From contig NZ_BNAR01000001.1 in assembly GCF_014653695.1 (NCBI RefSeq), forward strand, positions 248,001 through 312,000: a stretch of 64,000 nt of DNA, given 5' to 3'. The notes beneath the pieces are model-generated. The model was not told the DNA's origin. It was given only the letters and a program-made list of their open reading frames with translations, and made no database searches. Shown piece by piece: positions 16,074 through 24,069 of this stretch. A program made the position numbers and the translations under genes. The first letter of the stretch is position 1. Every line of letters begins with the position of its first letter. The stretch comes from Lentzea cavernae (lineage in GTDB: Bacteria > Actinomycetota > Actinomycetes > Mycobacteriales > Pseudonocardiaceae).

Positions 16074-17580
16074 GATCGCGCAGCTTTCGCTTGTAGAGCT
16101 TGCCGTTCGGGTCACGCGGCAACTCGGCCATGTACTCGACAGTGCGCGGCAGCTTGAACTTCGCCAACCGCGTCCGAGCGAACTCCAGCAGCTCCTCGGT
16201 CAGCGCGTCGTCACCCTCGACCCCGTCCGCGGGCTGCACGACGGCCTTGATCGCCTCGCCCCAGTCCGGGTGCGGCACGCCGAACACCGCCACGTCCACG
16301 ACCTTGGGGTGGCAGATCAGCTCACCCTCGATCTCCGCGGGGTAGATGTTCACCCCGCCTGAGATGATCATGTCGTTCTTGCGGTCGCACAGGAACAGGT
16401 AGCCGTCGGAGTCCAGATAACCGATGTCCTGCAACGTGAACAGCTTGCCCACCCGCGCGGCACGCGTCTTCTCGGAGTCCTTGTGGTACTCGAACGTCGA
16501 GTCGCCCATCCGCATGTAGACCAGGCCCTGCTCGCCCACCGGGAGCTCGGTCCCGTCCTCGCCCAGGATCTTGATCTCCGACGTCGGCCACGGCAGACCG
16601 ACGGATCCGGGCTTGCGCAACCACTCCTGAGCGGTGATCGCCGTGCCACCGCCCTCGGTGGCCGCGTAGTACTCGATCACCACGGGCCCCCACCAGTCGA
16701 GCATGCGGCGCTTCACCTCGAGCGGGCACGGCGCCGCGCCGTGGATCATCGCGCGCAGCGAACCCATGTCGTACTTGGCTTTGACGTCGTCCGGCAGCGC
16801 CAGCAACCGGTGGAACTGGGTCGGCACCATGTGGCTGTGCGTCACCTCGTACCGCTCGATCAGCCGCAGCATCTCCTCTGGCGCCCAGTGGTCCATGAGC
16901 ACCGCGGTGTGCCCGAGCTGGATCGAGATGGTCACGAAGTTGAGCACAGCCGTGTGGTAGAGCGGGGAACCGCACAGGTGCACGTGCCCGTCGTGCGGCT
17001 TGATCCCGAAGATGCCGAAGAACCAGGCGGCGGACGGCGGTACGGCGTCGGGGTCGGCGCCGGTCAACGGCCTGCGCACGCCCTTGGGCCGTCCGGTCGT
17101 GCCAGAGGTGTAGAGCATCGGCGAGCCGGTGGTGCGGCCGTCGGGCCTGCCCTCCTCGCCTTCACCGAGCTTCGCCAGCGGGGTGAACCCCGCGACCTCA
17201 CCGACCGCGAACCGCGCGTCGGCCGGCAGACCGGCCGACGCCTCCGCCGCGGCCACCGCGAAGCGTTCGTGCGCGACGAAGGCCTTGGCACCGCTGTCCT
17301 GCACGAGGTACGCGACCTCGGCCCCGGTCAGGTGCCAGTTGGCCATCACGACGTAGAGGCCGGTCTGGTAGGCGGCGAAGTACACCGCCACCAGGTCGGC
17401 GCTGTTGGGCAGCATCAGCACGATGCTGTCGCCGGATTCGAGGCCCAGGGCCCGGAACCCGCGTCCGTAGCGGTTCGCGGTGTCCGCGAGCTCGGAGTAG
17501 GTGATCTCGCGACCGCTCGGATCGACCAGCGCGGTCAGGTCCGGCTGATCGGCTGCGATGTTCCAGAGTCCTGTGACCAC
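16066..17580 (-). CDS. fadD17: Steroid side-chain acyl-CoA ligase FadD17
   Basis: 504 residues. AMP-binding motif YTSGTTGRPKGVRR near residues 157-170, EYYAATEGGG near 311-320, and the C-terminal segment LFLCDRKNDMIISGGVNIYPAEIE near 402-425 with PRDPNGKLYKRKL at the end. FadD17 in M. tuberculosis activates steroids with a five-carbon (C24) acid side chain. GTG start at 17580. First gene of an operon with the PPOX protein and the Tat-signal KstD, with a KstR-like box 11 bases upstream. Confidence 0.88.
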   Translation of the reverse strand: MVTGLWNIAADQPDLTALVDPSGREITYSELADTANRYGRGFRALGLESGDSIVLMLPNSADLVAVYFAAYQTGLYVVMANWHLTGAEVAYLVQDSGAKAFVAHERFAVAAAEASAGLPADARFAVGEVAGFTPLAKLGEGEEGRPDGRTTGSPMLYTSGTTGRPKGVRRPLTGADPDAVPPSAAWFFGIFGIKPHDGHVHLCGSPLYHTAVLNFVTISIQLGHTAVLMDHWAPEEMLRLIERYEVTHSHMVPTQFHRLLALPDDVKAKYDMGSLRAMIHGAAPCPLEVKRRMLDWWGPVVIEYYAATEGGGTAITAQEWLRKPGSVGLPWPTSEIKILGEDGTELPVGEQGLVYMRMGDSTFEYHKDSEKTRAARVGKLFTLQDIGYLDSDGYLFLCDRKNDMIISGGVNIYPAEIEGELICHPKVVDVAVFGVPHPDWGEAIKAVVQPADGVEGDDALTEELLEFARTRLAKFKLPRTVEYMAELPRDPNGKLYKRKLRDRA

Positions 17581-17590
17581 ACCCTCAAAG

Positions 17591-17604
17591 TAGAACGCGT
17601 TTCA
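17591..17604. promoter_or_regulatory. KstR-type box upstream of fadD17
   Basis: TAGAACGCGTTTCA has the full left arm and AACnnGTT core; the right arm ends TTTCA instead of TTCTA. It lies directly in front of fadD17 and directly after the stop of the upstream LLM gene. Confidence 0.7.
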
Positions 17605-17605
17605 C

Positions 17606-18634
17606 CTACTGACAAGCCTCCGACAAGGCCTTGATCGAGGCAACGTCGCGGCATCCGACGAGCAACGTCGTGACACCCGCCTTCTCCCACCGCCGGACCT
17701 CCTCGCGCACGTGCTCGGCGTCGCCGACGATGCTGATCTCGGCCACCAACTCGTCCGGGACCACCTGCGCCGCCTCGTCCTTGCGCCCCGCCTGGAAGAG
17801 CTTGCCGACGTCCTGGACGACCTCGCCGTATCCCATGCGGGTGAACACCTCGGCGTGGAAGTTCATCCCGGGAGCACCCATTCCGCCGATGTACAAAGCG
17901 ACGAACGGCTTCAGCATCGCCCGCACCGACTCGGGATCATCCGTCACGACGACCTGGCACGTGGCCGCGACCTCGAAGTTCTCCCTGCTACGACCCGACT
18001 TCGCGAAGCCCTCGTCGAGCCACTCGTTGTACATGTCGGCGAGCCGTGGCGCGTAGTAGATCGCGAGCCACCCGTCCGCGATCTCCGACGTCAGCGCGAC
18101 GTTCTTCGGACCCTCCGCACCGAGCCAAATGGGCAGGTCAGCGCGCAACGGGTGGGTGATGGGCTTCAACGGTTTGCCGAGCCCCAGCGCACCAGGCCCC
18201 TGGTAGGGCAACGGGTAGTGCGGACCGTCGTTGCTCACCGGCGCCTCGCGCGCCATCACCTGCTGCAGGATCGACACGTACTCCCTGGTCCTGGCCAGGG
18301 GTTTCGCGAACGGCTGCCCGTACCAGCCCTCCACGACCTGCGGCCCGGACACGCCGAGCCCGAGGATGAACCGGCCACCGGACAGGTGGTCCAGCGTCAG
18401 CGCGTGCATCGCGCAGGCGGCCGGCGTGCGCGCCGACATCTGCACGACGGACGTGCCGAGCCGCACCCTCGACGTCTCGGATCCCCACCACGCCAACGGG
18501 GTGAACGCGTCCGATCCCCACGCCTCGGCGGCGAACACCGCGTCGAAGCCGAATTCCTCCGCCGCCGCCACGAGAACGGCGGCGTTCTGAGGCGGACCGG
18601 CGCCCCAGTACCCGAGCTGCAGACCGAGCTTCAT
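17606..18634 (-). CDS. LLM-class F420-dependent oxidoreductase (Rv3520c-like)
   Basis: 342 residues. Luciferase-like family pattern: FGFDAVFAAEAWGSDAF near residues 28-44, RLGTSVVQMSARTPAACAMHA near 58-78, RFILGLGVSGPQVVEGWYGQPF near 89-110. The same gene type lies in the same place in M. tuberculosis (Rv3520c, next to Rv3521-ltp4-ltp3), where its reaction is not established. F420 use is inferred from family. It is divergent from the DUF35-ltp operon and shares the KstR-like box at 18657-18670. Confidence 0.85.
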   Translation of the reverse strand: MKLGLQLGYWGAGPPQNAAVLVAAAEEFGFDAVFAAEAWGSDAFTPLAWWGSETSRVRLGTSVVQMSARTPAACAMHALTLDHLSGGRFILGLGVSGPQVVEGWYGQPFAKPLARTREYVSILQQVMAREAPVSNDGPHYPLPYQGPGALGLGKPLKPITHPLRADLPIWLGAEGPKNVALTSEIADGWLAIYYAPRLADMYNEWLDEGFAKSGRSRENFEVAATCQVVVTDDPESVRAMLKPFVALYIGGMGAPGMNFHAEVFTRMGYGEVVQDVGKLFQAGRKDEAAQVVPDELVAEISIVGDAEHVREEVRRWEKAGVTTLLVGCRDVASIKALSEACQ

Positions 18635-18656
18635 GCACCCATCTTGCCACCATTTC

Positions 18657-18670
18657 GAGAACCTGTTTCA
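18657..18670. promoter_or_regulatory. KstR-type box between the LLM gene and the DUF35-ltp operon
   Basis: GAGAACCTGTTTCA retains AGAACnnGTT. It is nine bases before the GTG of the DUF35 gene and 22 bases from the LLM start. The plus-strand transcript may be nearly leaderless. Confidence 0.65.
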
Positions 18671-18679
18671 CTTTGATCT

Positions 18680-19624
18680 GTGACTCGGCCGCTGAGTGCT
18701 CCGCTCGACGTTGGCTTCGACTACACGCGCTCCCTCGGCCCGACGCTGGGCCGGTTCCTCTCGGATCTGCGCCGCCGCAGGGTGACCGGGATCCGCGGCA
18801 GCGACGGGCGCGTGCACGTGCCGCCGCTCGAGTACGACCCCGTGACCGCCGAACGCCTCCACGAGTTCGTGGACGTGGCGGCGACCGGTGTCGTGCGCGG
18901 GTGGTCGTGGATTCCCGAGCCCCTCGAAGGACAGCCGCTCGACCGGCCGTTCGCGTGGGCGCTCGTCCAGCTCGACGGCGCGGACACCTCGCTGCTGCAC
19001 GCCGTCGACGCCGGTTCGCCCGATCAGATCTCCACGGGCGCACGTGTGCGTGCGAGGTGGCGCGGGGAACGAGTCGGTGCGATCACGGACATCGAGTGCT
19101 TCGAGCTCTCCGACGAGCCGGCGGAGGAACCGGCCGACGCCGATGACGTCACGATGGTCACCACGCCGGTGAACCTGCACTACACGCACTCGGCGTCGCC
19201 GACGGAGGACCCGTTCCTGCGCGGTCTCATGGAGGGAAGGCTGATCGCCCAGCGCTGCCCGTCCTGCGAGAAGGTCTACTTCCCGCCGCGACCGGCGTGT
19301 CCGACGGACGGCGTGCCGACCACGGACCAGATCGAGCTCACCGACCGCGGCACGATCACGACGTTCTGCGTGGTCAACGTGCCGTTCCTCGGCCAGCGCA
19401 TCCCACCGCCGTACGTCTCGGCGTACGTGCTGCTCGACGGCGCGGACATCCCGTTCCTGCACCTGCTGCTCGGCGTCGCACCCGAGGACGTGCGGATGGG
19501 CATGCGCGTCGAGGCCGTGTGGAAGCCGCGCGAGGAGTGGGGACCGACCATGCAGAACATCGACCACTTCAAGCCGTCCGGTGAGCCGGACGCGCCGTTC
19601 GACTCCTACTCCCAGCACCTGTGA
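18680..19624 (+). CDS. Double OB-fold (DUF35-type) acyl-CoA-associated protein, Rv3521-like
   Basis: 314 residues. Two modules can be seen: residues about 21-145 and about 175-300. The second has the rubredoxin-like zinc finger of DUF35 proteins, C193-x2-C196-x10-C207, but the fourth ligand position is D210 instead of Cys. The first module has no cysteines at the corresponding place. DUF35 domains pair with thiolase-like aldolases, as ChsH2 does with Ltp2. Followed by ltp4 and ltp3, as in Rv3521-Rv3523, so it is probably their partner. GTG start, close to the KstR-like box. Confidence 0.82.
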   Translation: MTRPLSAPLDVGFDYTRSLGPTLGRFLSDLRRRRVTGIRGSDGRVHVPPLEYDPVTAERLHEFVDVAATGVVRGWSWIPEPLEGQPLDRPFAWALVQLDGADTSLLHAVDAGSPDQISTGARVRARWRGERVGAITDIECFELSDEPAEEPADADDVTMVTTPVNLHYTHSASPTEDPFLRGLMEGRLIAQRCPSCEKVYFPPRPACPTDGVPTTDQIELTDRGTITTFCVVNVPFLGQRIPPPYVSAYVLLDGADIPFLHLLLGVAPEDVRMGMRVEAVWKPREEWGPTMQNIDHFKPSGEPDAPFDSYSQHL

Positions 19625-19631
19625 GGCTCGT

Positions 19632-20687
19632 GTGCGTGACATTGCGGTAGTCGGCTTCGCGCAGACGCCCTGCGTGCGCGAGACCGACGGCACCACCAAC
19701 GGTGTCGAGATGCTGGTGCCGATCTTCCACGAGGTGCTCGGCGGGCTCGGGCTCACCAAGACCGACATCGGGTTCTGGTGCTCGGGCTCCTCGGACTACC
19801 TGGCGGGACGCGCGTTCTCGTTCGTCTCGGCGGTCGACGCGATCGGCGCGTTCCCGCCGATCGCCGAGTCGCACGTCGAGATGGACGCGGCCTGGGCGCT
19901 CTACGAGGCGTGGGTCAAGTTGCTCTGCGGCGAGGTCGACACCGCCCTCGTCTACGGCTTCGGCAAGTCGTCGGCCGGGCAGCTGCGCCGCGTCATGGCG
20001 ATGCAGCTCGACCCCTACGTGGTCACACCGCTGTGGCCGGACTCCCTGGGTCTGGCGGGAATCCAGGCGCGCATGGGCATCGAGAACGGCCTGTGGGACG
20101 AGCGCGCGATGGCCGCCGTGGCCGCGCAGAGCCGTTCCGCCGCCCTCTCCAACCCGCTGGCCCAGCTGTCCGGCAAGGTCGACGCCGACGAGTTGCTGAC
20201 CTTGCCCTACGTCGCGGATCCGTTGCGCCGCCACGACTGCGCGCCCATCACCGACGGCGCCGCGGCGGTCGTGCTGGCCGCCGGGGACCGAGCACGCGAA
20301 CTGTGCGAACGCCCGGCGTGGATCACCGGCTTCGAACACCGCGTGGACTCACCGTCGTTCGGCACCCGCGACCTCACCACGTCGCCCTCCGCGGTGGCAG
20401 CGGGCAAGGCGGCGGGCGCCGACGGCGTCCAGGTGGCCGAGCTGCACGCGCCGTTCACCCACCAGGAGATCCTGCTGCGTCAGGCACTCGGCCTCGGCGA
20501 CGACGTGACCGTCAACCCGTCCGGCGGCGTGCTGGCGGGCAACCCGATGTTCGCGGCCGGCCTGGCCCGCATCGGCGAGGCCGCCCGCCGGATCCACGAC
20601 GGCACCGCCTCCAAGACCCTCGGGCACGCGACCAGCGGCCCGTTGCTCCAGCAGAACCTCGTCTGCGTCATGGAAGGGCGGGAGTAG
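19632..20687 (+). CDS. ltp4: Thiolase-like steroid aldol-lyase Ltp4
   Basis: 351 residues from the GTG at 19632, seven bases after the DUF35 stop; the longer frame from 19581 overlaps that gene and is rejected. SCP-x thiolase-like fold: RDIAVVGFAQTPCVRE at the start, ITDGAAAVVLAAGDRA near 208-223, VNPSGGVLAGNPMFAAGL near 279-296. Ltp3 and Ltp4 of Rhodococcus are known to be needed for removal of C24-branched sterol side chains as aldol-lyases. The next gene follows without a gap. Confidence 0.85.
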   Translation: MRDIAVVGFAQTPCVRETDGTTNGVEMLVPIFHEVLGGLGLTKTDIGFWCSGSSDYLAGRAFSFVSAVDAIGAFPPIAESHVEMDAAWALYEAWVKLLCGEVDTALVYGFGKSSAGQLRRVMAMQLDPYVVTPLWPDSLGLAGIQARMGIENGLWDERAMAAVAAQSRSAALSNPLAQLSGKVDADELLTLPYVADPLRRHDCAPITDGAAAVVLAAGDRARELCERPAWITGFEHRVDSPSFGTRDLTTSPSAVAAGKAAGADGVQVAELHAPFTHQEILLRQALGLGDDVTVNPSGGVLAGNPMFAAGLARIGEAARRIHDGTASKTLGHATSGPLLQQNLVCVMEGRE

Positions 20688-21830
20688 ATGCGACCGGCAG
20701 CAGTGGTCGGCACCGGCCAGACGCACCACGCGGCGAAACGCCTCGACGTGTCGATGGCGGGCCTGTGCCGCGAGGCGATCGACCGCGCGATGGCCGACGC
20801 CGGCGTGGACTGGTCCGACATCGACGCCGTGGTCCTCGGCAAGGCACCGGACCTGTTCGAGGGCGTGATGATGCCCGAACTGTTCCTCGCGGACGCCCTG
20901 GGCGCCGTCGGCAAACCGTTGCTGCGCGTGCACACCGCCGGCTCGGTCGGCGGCAGCACCGGCAACGTGGCCGCGTCGCTCGTCCAGTCCGGCGTCCACG
21001 ACCGCGTGCTGGCCGTGGCCTTCGAGAAGCAGTCCGAGTCCAACGCCATGTGGGCGCTCTCCGTGCCGACACCGTTCACCATGCCCGTGCACGCGGGCGC
21101 GGGCGGCTACTTCGCCCCGCACGTGCGCTCCTACATCCGCCGTTCCGCTGCACCTGAGCACATCGGCGCGATGGTCGCCGCCAAAGATCGTCGCAACGGT
21201 TCCAAGAACCCTTACGCACACCTGAAACAGCCGGACATCACCGTCGAGTCGGTGCAGGCCTCCACCATGCTGTGGGACCCCATCCGTTACGACGAAACAT
21301 GTCCCTCATCAGACGGCGCCTGCGCGGTCGTGATCTCGTCGGAACCCACGTCGGGTCAGGCCGCCTGGATCCGCGCGACGGCGATGCGCACCGAGCCCAC
21401 GACGTTCGCCGGCCGCGACCAGGTGAATCCCCAGGCAGGCCAAGACGCCGCACGGGCGTTGTGGAAGCAGGCCGGCATCACCGACCCGCTGTCCGAAGTG
21501 GACGCCGCCGAGATCTACGTCCCGTTCTCCTGGTTCGAACCGATGTGGCTCGAGAACCTCGGTTTCACCGACATCGGCCAGGGCTGGAAGCTCACCGAGG
21601 CGGGCGAGACCGAGATAGGCGGCCGCCTGCCGGTCAACCCGAGCGGCGGCGTGCTCTCGTCCAACCCCATCGGCGCCTCGGGCCTGCTGCGCTTCGCCGA
21701 AGCCGCCATGCAGGTCATGGGCACCGCGGGAGACCACCAGGTCGACGGCGCGCGGGTCGCGCTGGGCCACGCCTACGGCGGCGGCTCGCAGTTCTTCGCC
21801 ATGTGGGTCGTAGGATCGGAGAAGCCTTGA
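20688..21830 (+). CDS. ltp3: Thiolase-like steroid aldol-lyase Ltp3
   Basis: 380 residues, ATG directly after the ltp4 stop. Thiolase-like segments: AVVGTGQTHHAAKRLD near residues 4-19, RVHTAGSVGGSTGNVAASLV near 82-101, SDGACAVVISSE near 206-217 and VNPSGGVLSSNPIGASGLLRFAEA near 315-338. In the SCP-x family the usual thiolase cysteine is replaced or moved, in line with retro-aldol rather than thiolytic chemistry. Expected to act with Ltp4 and the DUF35 protein on branched sterol side-chain acyl-CoAs. Confidence 0.85.
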   Translation: MRPAAVVGTGQTHHAAKRLDVSMAGLCREAIDRAMADAGVDWSDIDAVVLGKAPDLFEGVMMPELFLADALGAVGKPLLRVHTAGSVGGSTGNVAASLVQSGVHDRVLAVAFEKQSESNAMWALSVPTPFTMPVHAGAGGYFAPHVRSYIRRSAAPEHIGAMVAAKDRRNGSKNPYAHLKQPDITVESVQASTMLWDPIRYDETCPSSDGACAVVISSEPTSGQAAWIRATAMRTEPTTFAGRDQVNPQAGQDAARALWKQAGITDPLSEVDAAEIYVPFSWFEPMWLENLGFTDIGQGWKLTEAGETEIGGRLPVNPSGGVLSSNPIGASGLLRFAEAAMQVMGTAGDHQVDGARVALGHAYGGGSQFFAMWVVGSEKP

Positions 21831-22687
21831 AGTTCACCGTGGGCATCGCCATGAGCCCGCTCGACCAGCTGACCGAGCTGGCCCAGTGCGCCGAGGAGTG
21901 CGGCTACGCCTCCATCGCCCTGCCGGACTCCCTCTTCTTCTCGGAGAAGGTCTCCGCGGACTACCCGTACACCCCGGACGGCTCCCGCATGTGGAACGCC
22001 GACACCCCCTGGGTGGACCCGTTCGTGGCCGCAGCAGCGATGGGCGCCGTCACGTCCCGCATCAACTTCTACACCCAGGTCCTCAAACTGGGCTCCCGCA
22101 ACCCACTCCTCCTGGCCCGCCAGGTCGGCTCCGTGGCCCACATGACCGGCAACCGCTTCGGCTTCGGCGTGGGCCTGGGCTGGTCACCGGAGGAGTTCGA
22201 GTGGTGCGGCGTCCCCTTCAAGAACCGCGGCCCCCGCGTGGACGAGATGATCGACGTCCTCAAACTCGTGCTCGGCGGCGGCATGGTCGAGTACCACGGC
22301 GACTACTTCGACTTCGACCGCCTCCAGATGTCGCCGGCACCCACTTCGCCGGTGCCGTTCTACGTCGGCGGTCACTCCGCCGCCGCGTTGAAGCGCGCCG
22401 CCCGCGTCGGGGACGGCTGGACGTCGGCGATGATCAAGTTCGAGGAGCTCAAGTCGGTGATCGCCCAGCTCACCGATCTCGGCTGCTTCGAGCGGCCGTT
22501 CGAGATCCAGGCCGTGTGCATCGACCGGTTCGGGCTCGACGGGTACAAGCAGCTCGACGAGGTCGGCGTGACCGACACGATCGTGGTGCCCTGGCTGTTC
22601 TACGGCGTCGGCTTCGACGGCAGCCTGCAGGCCAAGAAGGACGGACTTCGGCGCTTCGCCGACGAGGTGATCGGAGAGTTCGCGTGA
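21827..22687 (+). CDS. LLM-class F420-dependent oxidoreductase (TIGR03619-like)
   Basis: 286 residues. The start is a TTG at 21827 overlapping the ltp3 stop by four bases (TTGA), with GGAGAAG upstream; no ATG or GTG fits before the conserved KFTVGIAMSPLDQLTELAQ. Family segments: YASIALPDSLFFSEKV near residues 25-40, RFGFGVGLGWSPEEFEWCGV near 111-130, and VPFYVGGHSAAALKRAARVGDGW in pieces near 173-196. An F420-dependent redox step is expected. It is coupled to ltp3 and the NTF2-like gene, so it probably acts on a sterol intermediate. Confidence 0.85.
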   Translation: MKFTVGIAMSPLDQLTELAQCAEECGYASIALPDSLFFSEKVSADYPYTPDGSRMWNADTPWVDPFVAAAAMGAVTSRINFYTQVLKLGSRNPLLLARQVGSVAHMTGNRFGFGVGLGWSPEEFEWCGVPFKNRGPRVDEMIDVLKLVLGGGMVEYHGDYFDFDRLQMSPAPTSPVPFYVGGHSAAALKRAARVGDGWTSAMIKFEELKSVIAQLTDLGCFERPFEIQAVCIDRFGLDGYKQLDEVGVTDTIVVPWLFYGVGFDGSLQAKKDGLRRFADEVIGEFA

Positions 22688-23124
22688 CCGCAGTGACCTG
22701 GACGGCTTCCAAGACAGAAACCCCGGCCCGCGTGGCGTCCTGGCGCTCCATGGACTGCGTGACCCGCGGCGCCAAGGACGAGTGGCTGGCCCTCTTCGCC
22801 GAGGACGCCGTCGTCGAGGACCCGGTGGGCCCGTCGATGTTCGACGCCGAAGGCAAGGGCCATCACGGCAAGGAGGCGATCTCCGCCTTCTGGGACCTCG
22901 CCATCGCCAACGTGGAACGCTTCGAGTTCGCCATGCACGACTCGTTCGCCGCCGGCTCGGAGTGCGCGAACGTCGGCACGATCAGCGCGTTCCTGCCCGG
23001 TGGGGCGCGCGTCGACACCGAGGGCGTGTTCGTCTACAACGTGGGCGAGGACGGCCTGATCAAGTCGATGAGGGCGTTCTGGGAGACGGAACGGGCGCTG
23101 GCGACGTTGCGCGTCGAGACCTGA
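22684..23124 (+). CDS. NTF2/SnoaL-like protein, ketosteroid isomerase family
   Basis: 146 residues from the GTG at 22684 (GTGA overlap with the LLM stop). The cone-fold pattern is visible: WLALFAEDAVVEDPVGPS near residues 33-50, GKEAISAFWDLAIANVERFEF near 60-80, FLPGGARVDTEGVFVYNVGEDGLIKSMRAFW in segments near 102-132. Family members include delta5-3-ketosteroid isomerases with an Asp base; an acidic residue is available, but the assignment of a true isomerase is inference. Last gene of the KstR-box operon; a strong terminator follows. Confidence 0.75.
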   Translation: MTAVTWTASKTETPARVASWRSMDCVTRGAKDEWLALFAEDAVVEDPVGPSMFDAEGKGHHGKEAISAFWDLAIANVERFEFAMHDSFAAGSECANVGTISAFLPGGARVDTEGVFVYNVGEDGLIKSMRAFWETERALATLRVET

Positions 23125-23136
23125 TCACCCACAGCA

Positions 23137-23170
23137 TGAGGCCCCTCCGTCCGCAGGCGGAGGGGCCTCA
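23137..23170 (+). terminator. Intrinsic-type hairpin after the DUF35-ltp operon
   Basis: A perfect 13-bp stem, TGAGGCCCCTCCG (23137-23149) and CGGAGGGGCCTCA (23158-23170), with an 8-nt loop. No T-tract follows, which is normal for high-GC actinobacteria. It ends the 18680-23124 operon 12 bases after its last stop codon. Confidence 0.8.
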
Positions 23171-23175
23171 GTCGT
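23144..23175 (+). repeat. 32-bp direct repeat, copy 1
   Basis: These 32 bases, from the terminator stem into its downstream flank, are repeated identically at 23752-23783 on the other side of the lipoprotein gene. Confidence 0.85.
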
Positions 23176-23241
23176 ATACGAGCGCTGGCGTAACGCGGGT
23201 GTCAATCGGAACGACCATCAGGGCGAACGAAGGAGACGCCC

Positions 23242-23718
23242 ATGAGAGCAGTACTTGCCGTCATGCTCCTCATGGCGGTCGCCTCCTGCAGTTCGAGCGG
23301 ATCCACCCGAGCCACGCCGACATCGAGCAGCACGGCGACCACGACGACCGCGCCGACGACGACCACGAGCAAGACGAAGTTCCTGCAGGTCTGGGAGCGG
23401 GAACTCACGGCTGCGTCTCCCCGCAAGAAGTGCCAGAGTGCCGACGCGTTCACCTCCCAGTGCGTGCTCGCACTGGAGAACTTCGCGACCACGATCGAGA
23501 AGCTCGCGAAGACCGTTGCGGTCGACGGTGCCAAGTACCTCGACACGGGCCTGACAGCACTCGAAGTCAGGGACGCTGCCCGCACGTGGAACGAGCAGTG
23601 CGTCACCGAACCACCTGAGGTTCGCGGCAAGCGAGGCTGCCTCCAGGCGCTCTTCAAGGCCATCAACGGAGACGAAGCAATCATCTCCGAGATCTACGAG
23701 GCCGAGCAGACCCGCTGA
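23242..23718 (+). CDS. Putative lipoprotein of unknown function
   Basis: 158 residues. The start MRAVLAVMLLMAVASCSSS has a lipobox with the acylated Cys at position 16. A Thr/Ser/Ala-rich linker follows (to about residue 45), then a soluble domain with four cysteines (C64, C73 and two near 119-135) that could form disulfides outside the cell. A ribosome site AAGGAG lies before the ATG. It lies between two copies of a 32-bp repeat and has no KstR box, so it is probably outside the steroid regulon. No family is recognised. Confidence 0.75.
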   Translation: MRAVLAVMLLMAVASCSSSGSTRATPTSSSTATTTTAPTTTTSKTKFLQVWERELTAASPRKKCQSADAFTSQCVLALENFATTIEKLAKTVAVDGAKYLDTGLTALEVRDAARTWNEQCVTEPPEVRGKRGCLQALFKAINGDEAIISEIYEAEQTR

Positions 23719-23751
23719 CACCCAGGCCGACAACCACAGCCGGTCTCCACG

Positions 23752-23783
23752 CCTCCGTCCGCAGGCGGAGGGGCCTCAGTCGT
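23752..23783 (+). repeat. 32-bp direct repeat, copy 2 (truncated terminator)
   Basis: Identical to 23144-23175. Because the left arm is shortened, only a 6-bp stem remains (CCTCCG 23752-23757 with CGGAGG 23766-23771). It follows the lipoprotein gene. Confidence 0.85.
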
Positions 23784-23792
23784 CTCACGCAT

Positions 23793-23843
23793 GGCAATGG
23801 CGAAGCCGAGCCCTTGGCCGCCAACGGCAATGGCGAAGCCGAG
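23793..23843. repeat. Two copies of an 18-bp direct repeat
   Basis: GGCAATGGCGAAGCCGAG occurs at 23793-23810 and again at 23826-23843, separated by 15 bases. No coding function is seen in the 23719-24069 gap. Confidence 0.8.
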
Positions 23844-23893
23844 GCGTGCGAACCTCTCTCGGCTGAGCAAGCGGTGGTGACGCAACCACGACG

Positions 23894-24017
23894 GCGATTG
23901 GGGCTTGACTTTGGGTGTGAGGCCCTACACTGATCGATCGGCTGGGCTCCTTGATGCCCCAGCTTTTCAAGGCCGATCCAGGGCCTCACAAGGGCCCCGA
24001 AGTCAAGCCCCAATCGC
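23894..24017. repeat. 124-nt nested inverted repeat, strongly structured element
   Basis: The outer arms pair perfectly over 18 bp (GCGATTGGGGCTTGACTT 23894-23911 with 24000-24017). Inside is a perfect 11-bp stem (TGTGAGGCCCT 23916-23926 with 23980-23990), then GATCGGC (23936-23942) with GCCGATC (23972-23978), and GCTGGG (23941-23946) with CCCAGC (23958-23963). It lies between the convergent lipoprotein and cyp125 genes. It may be a bidirectional terminator, a small mobile element or a structured RNA. Confidence 0.7.
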
Positions 24018-24069
24018 AATCGTCGCGAAGCGGCGATGACCGGCACCGGCTCGTCACAGGCACGAACCG

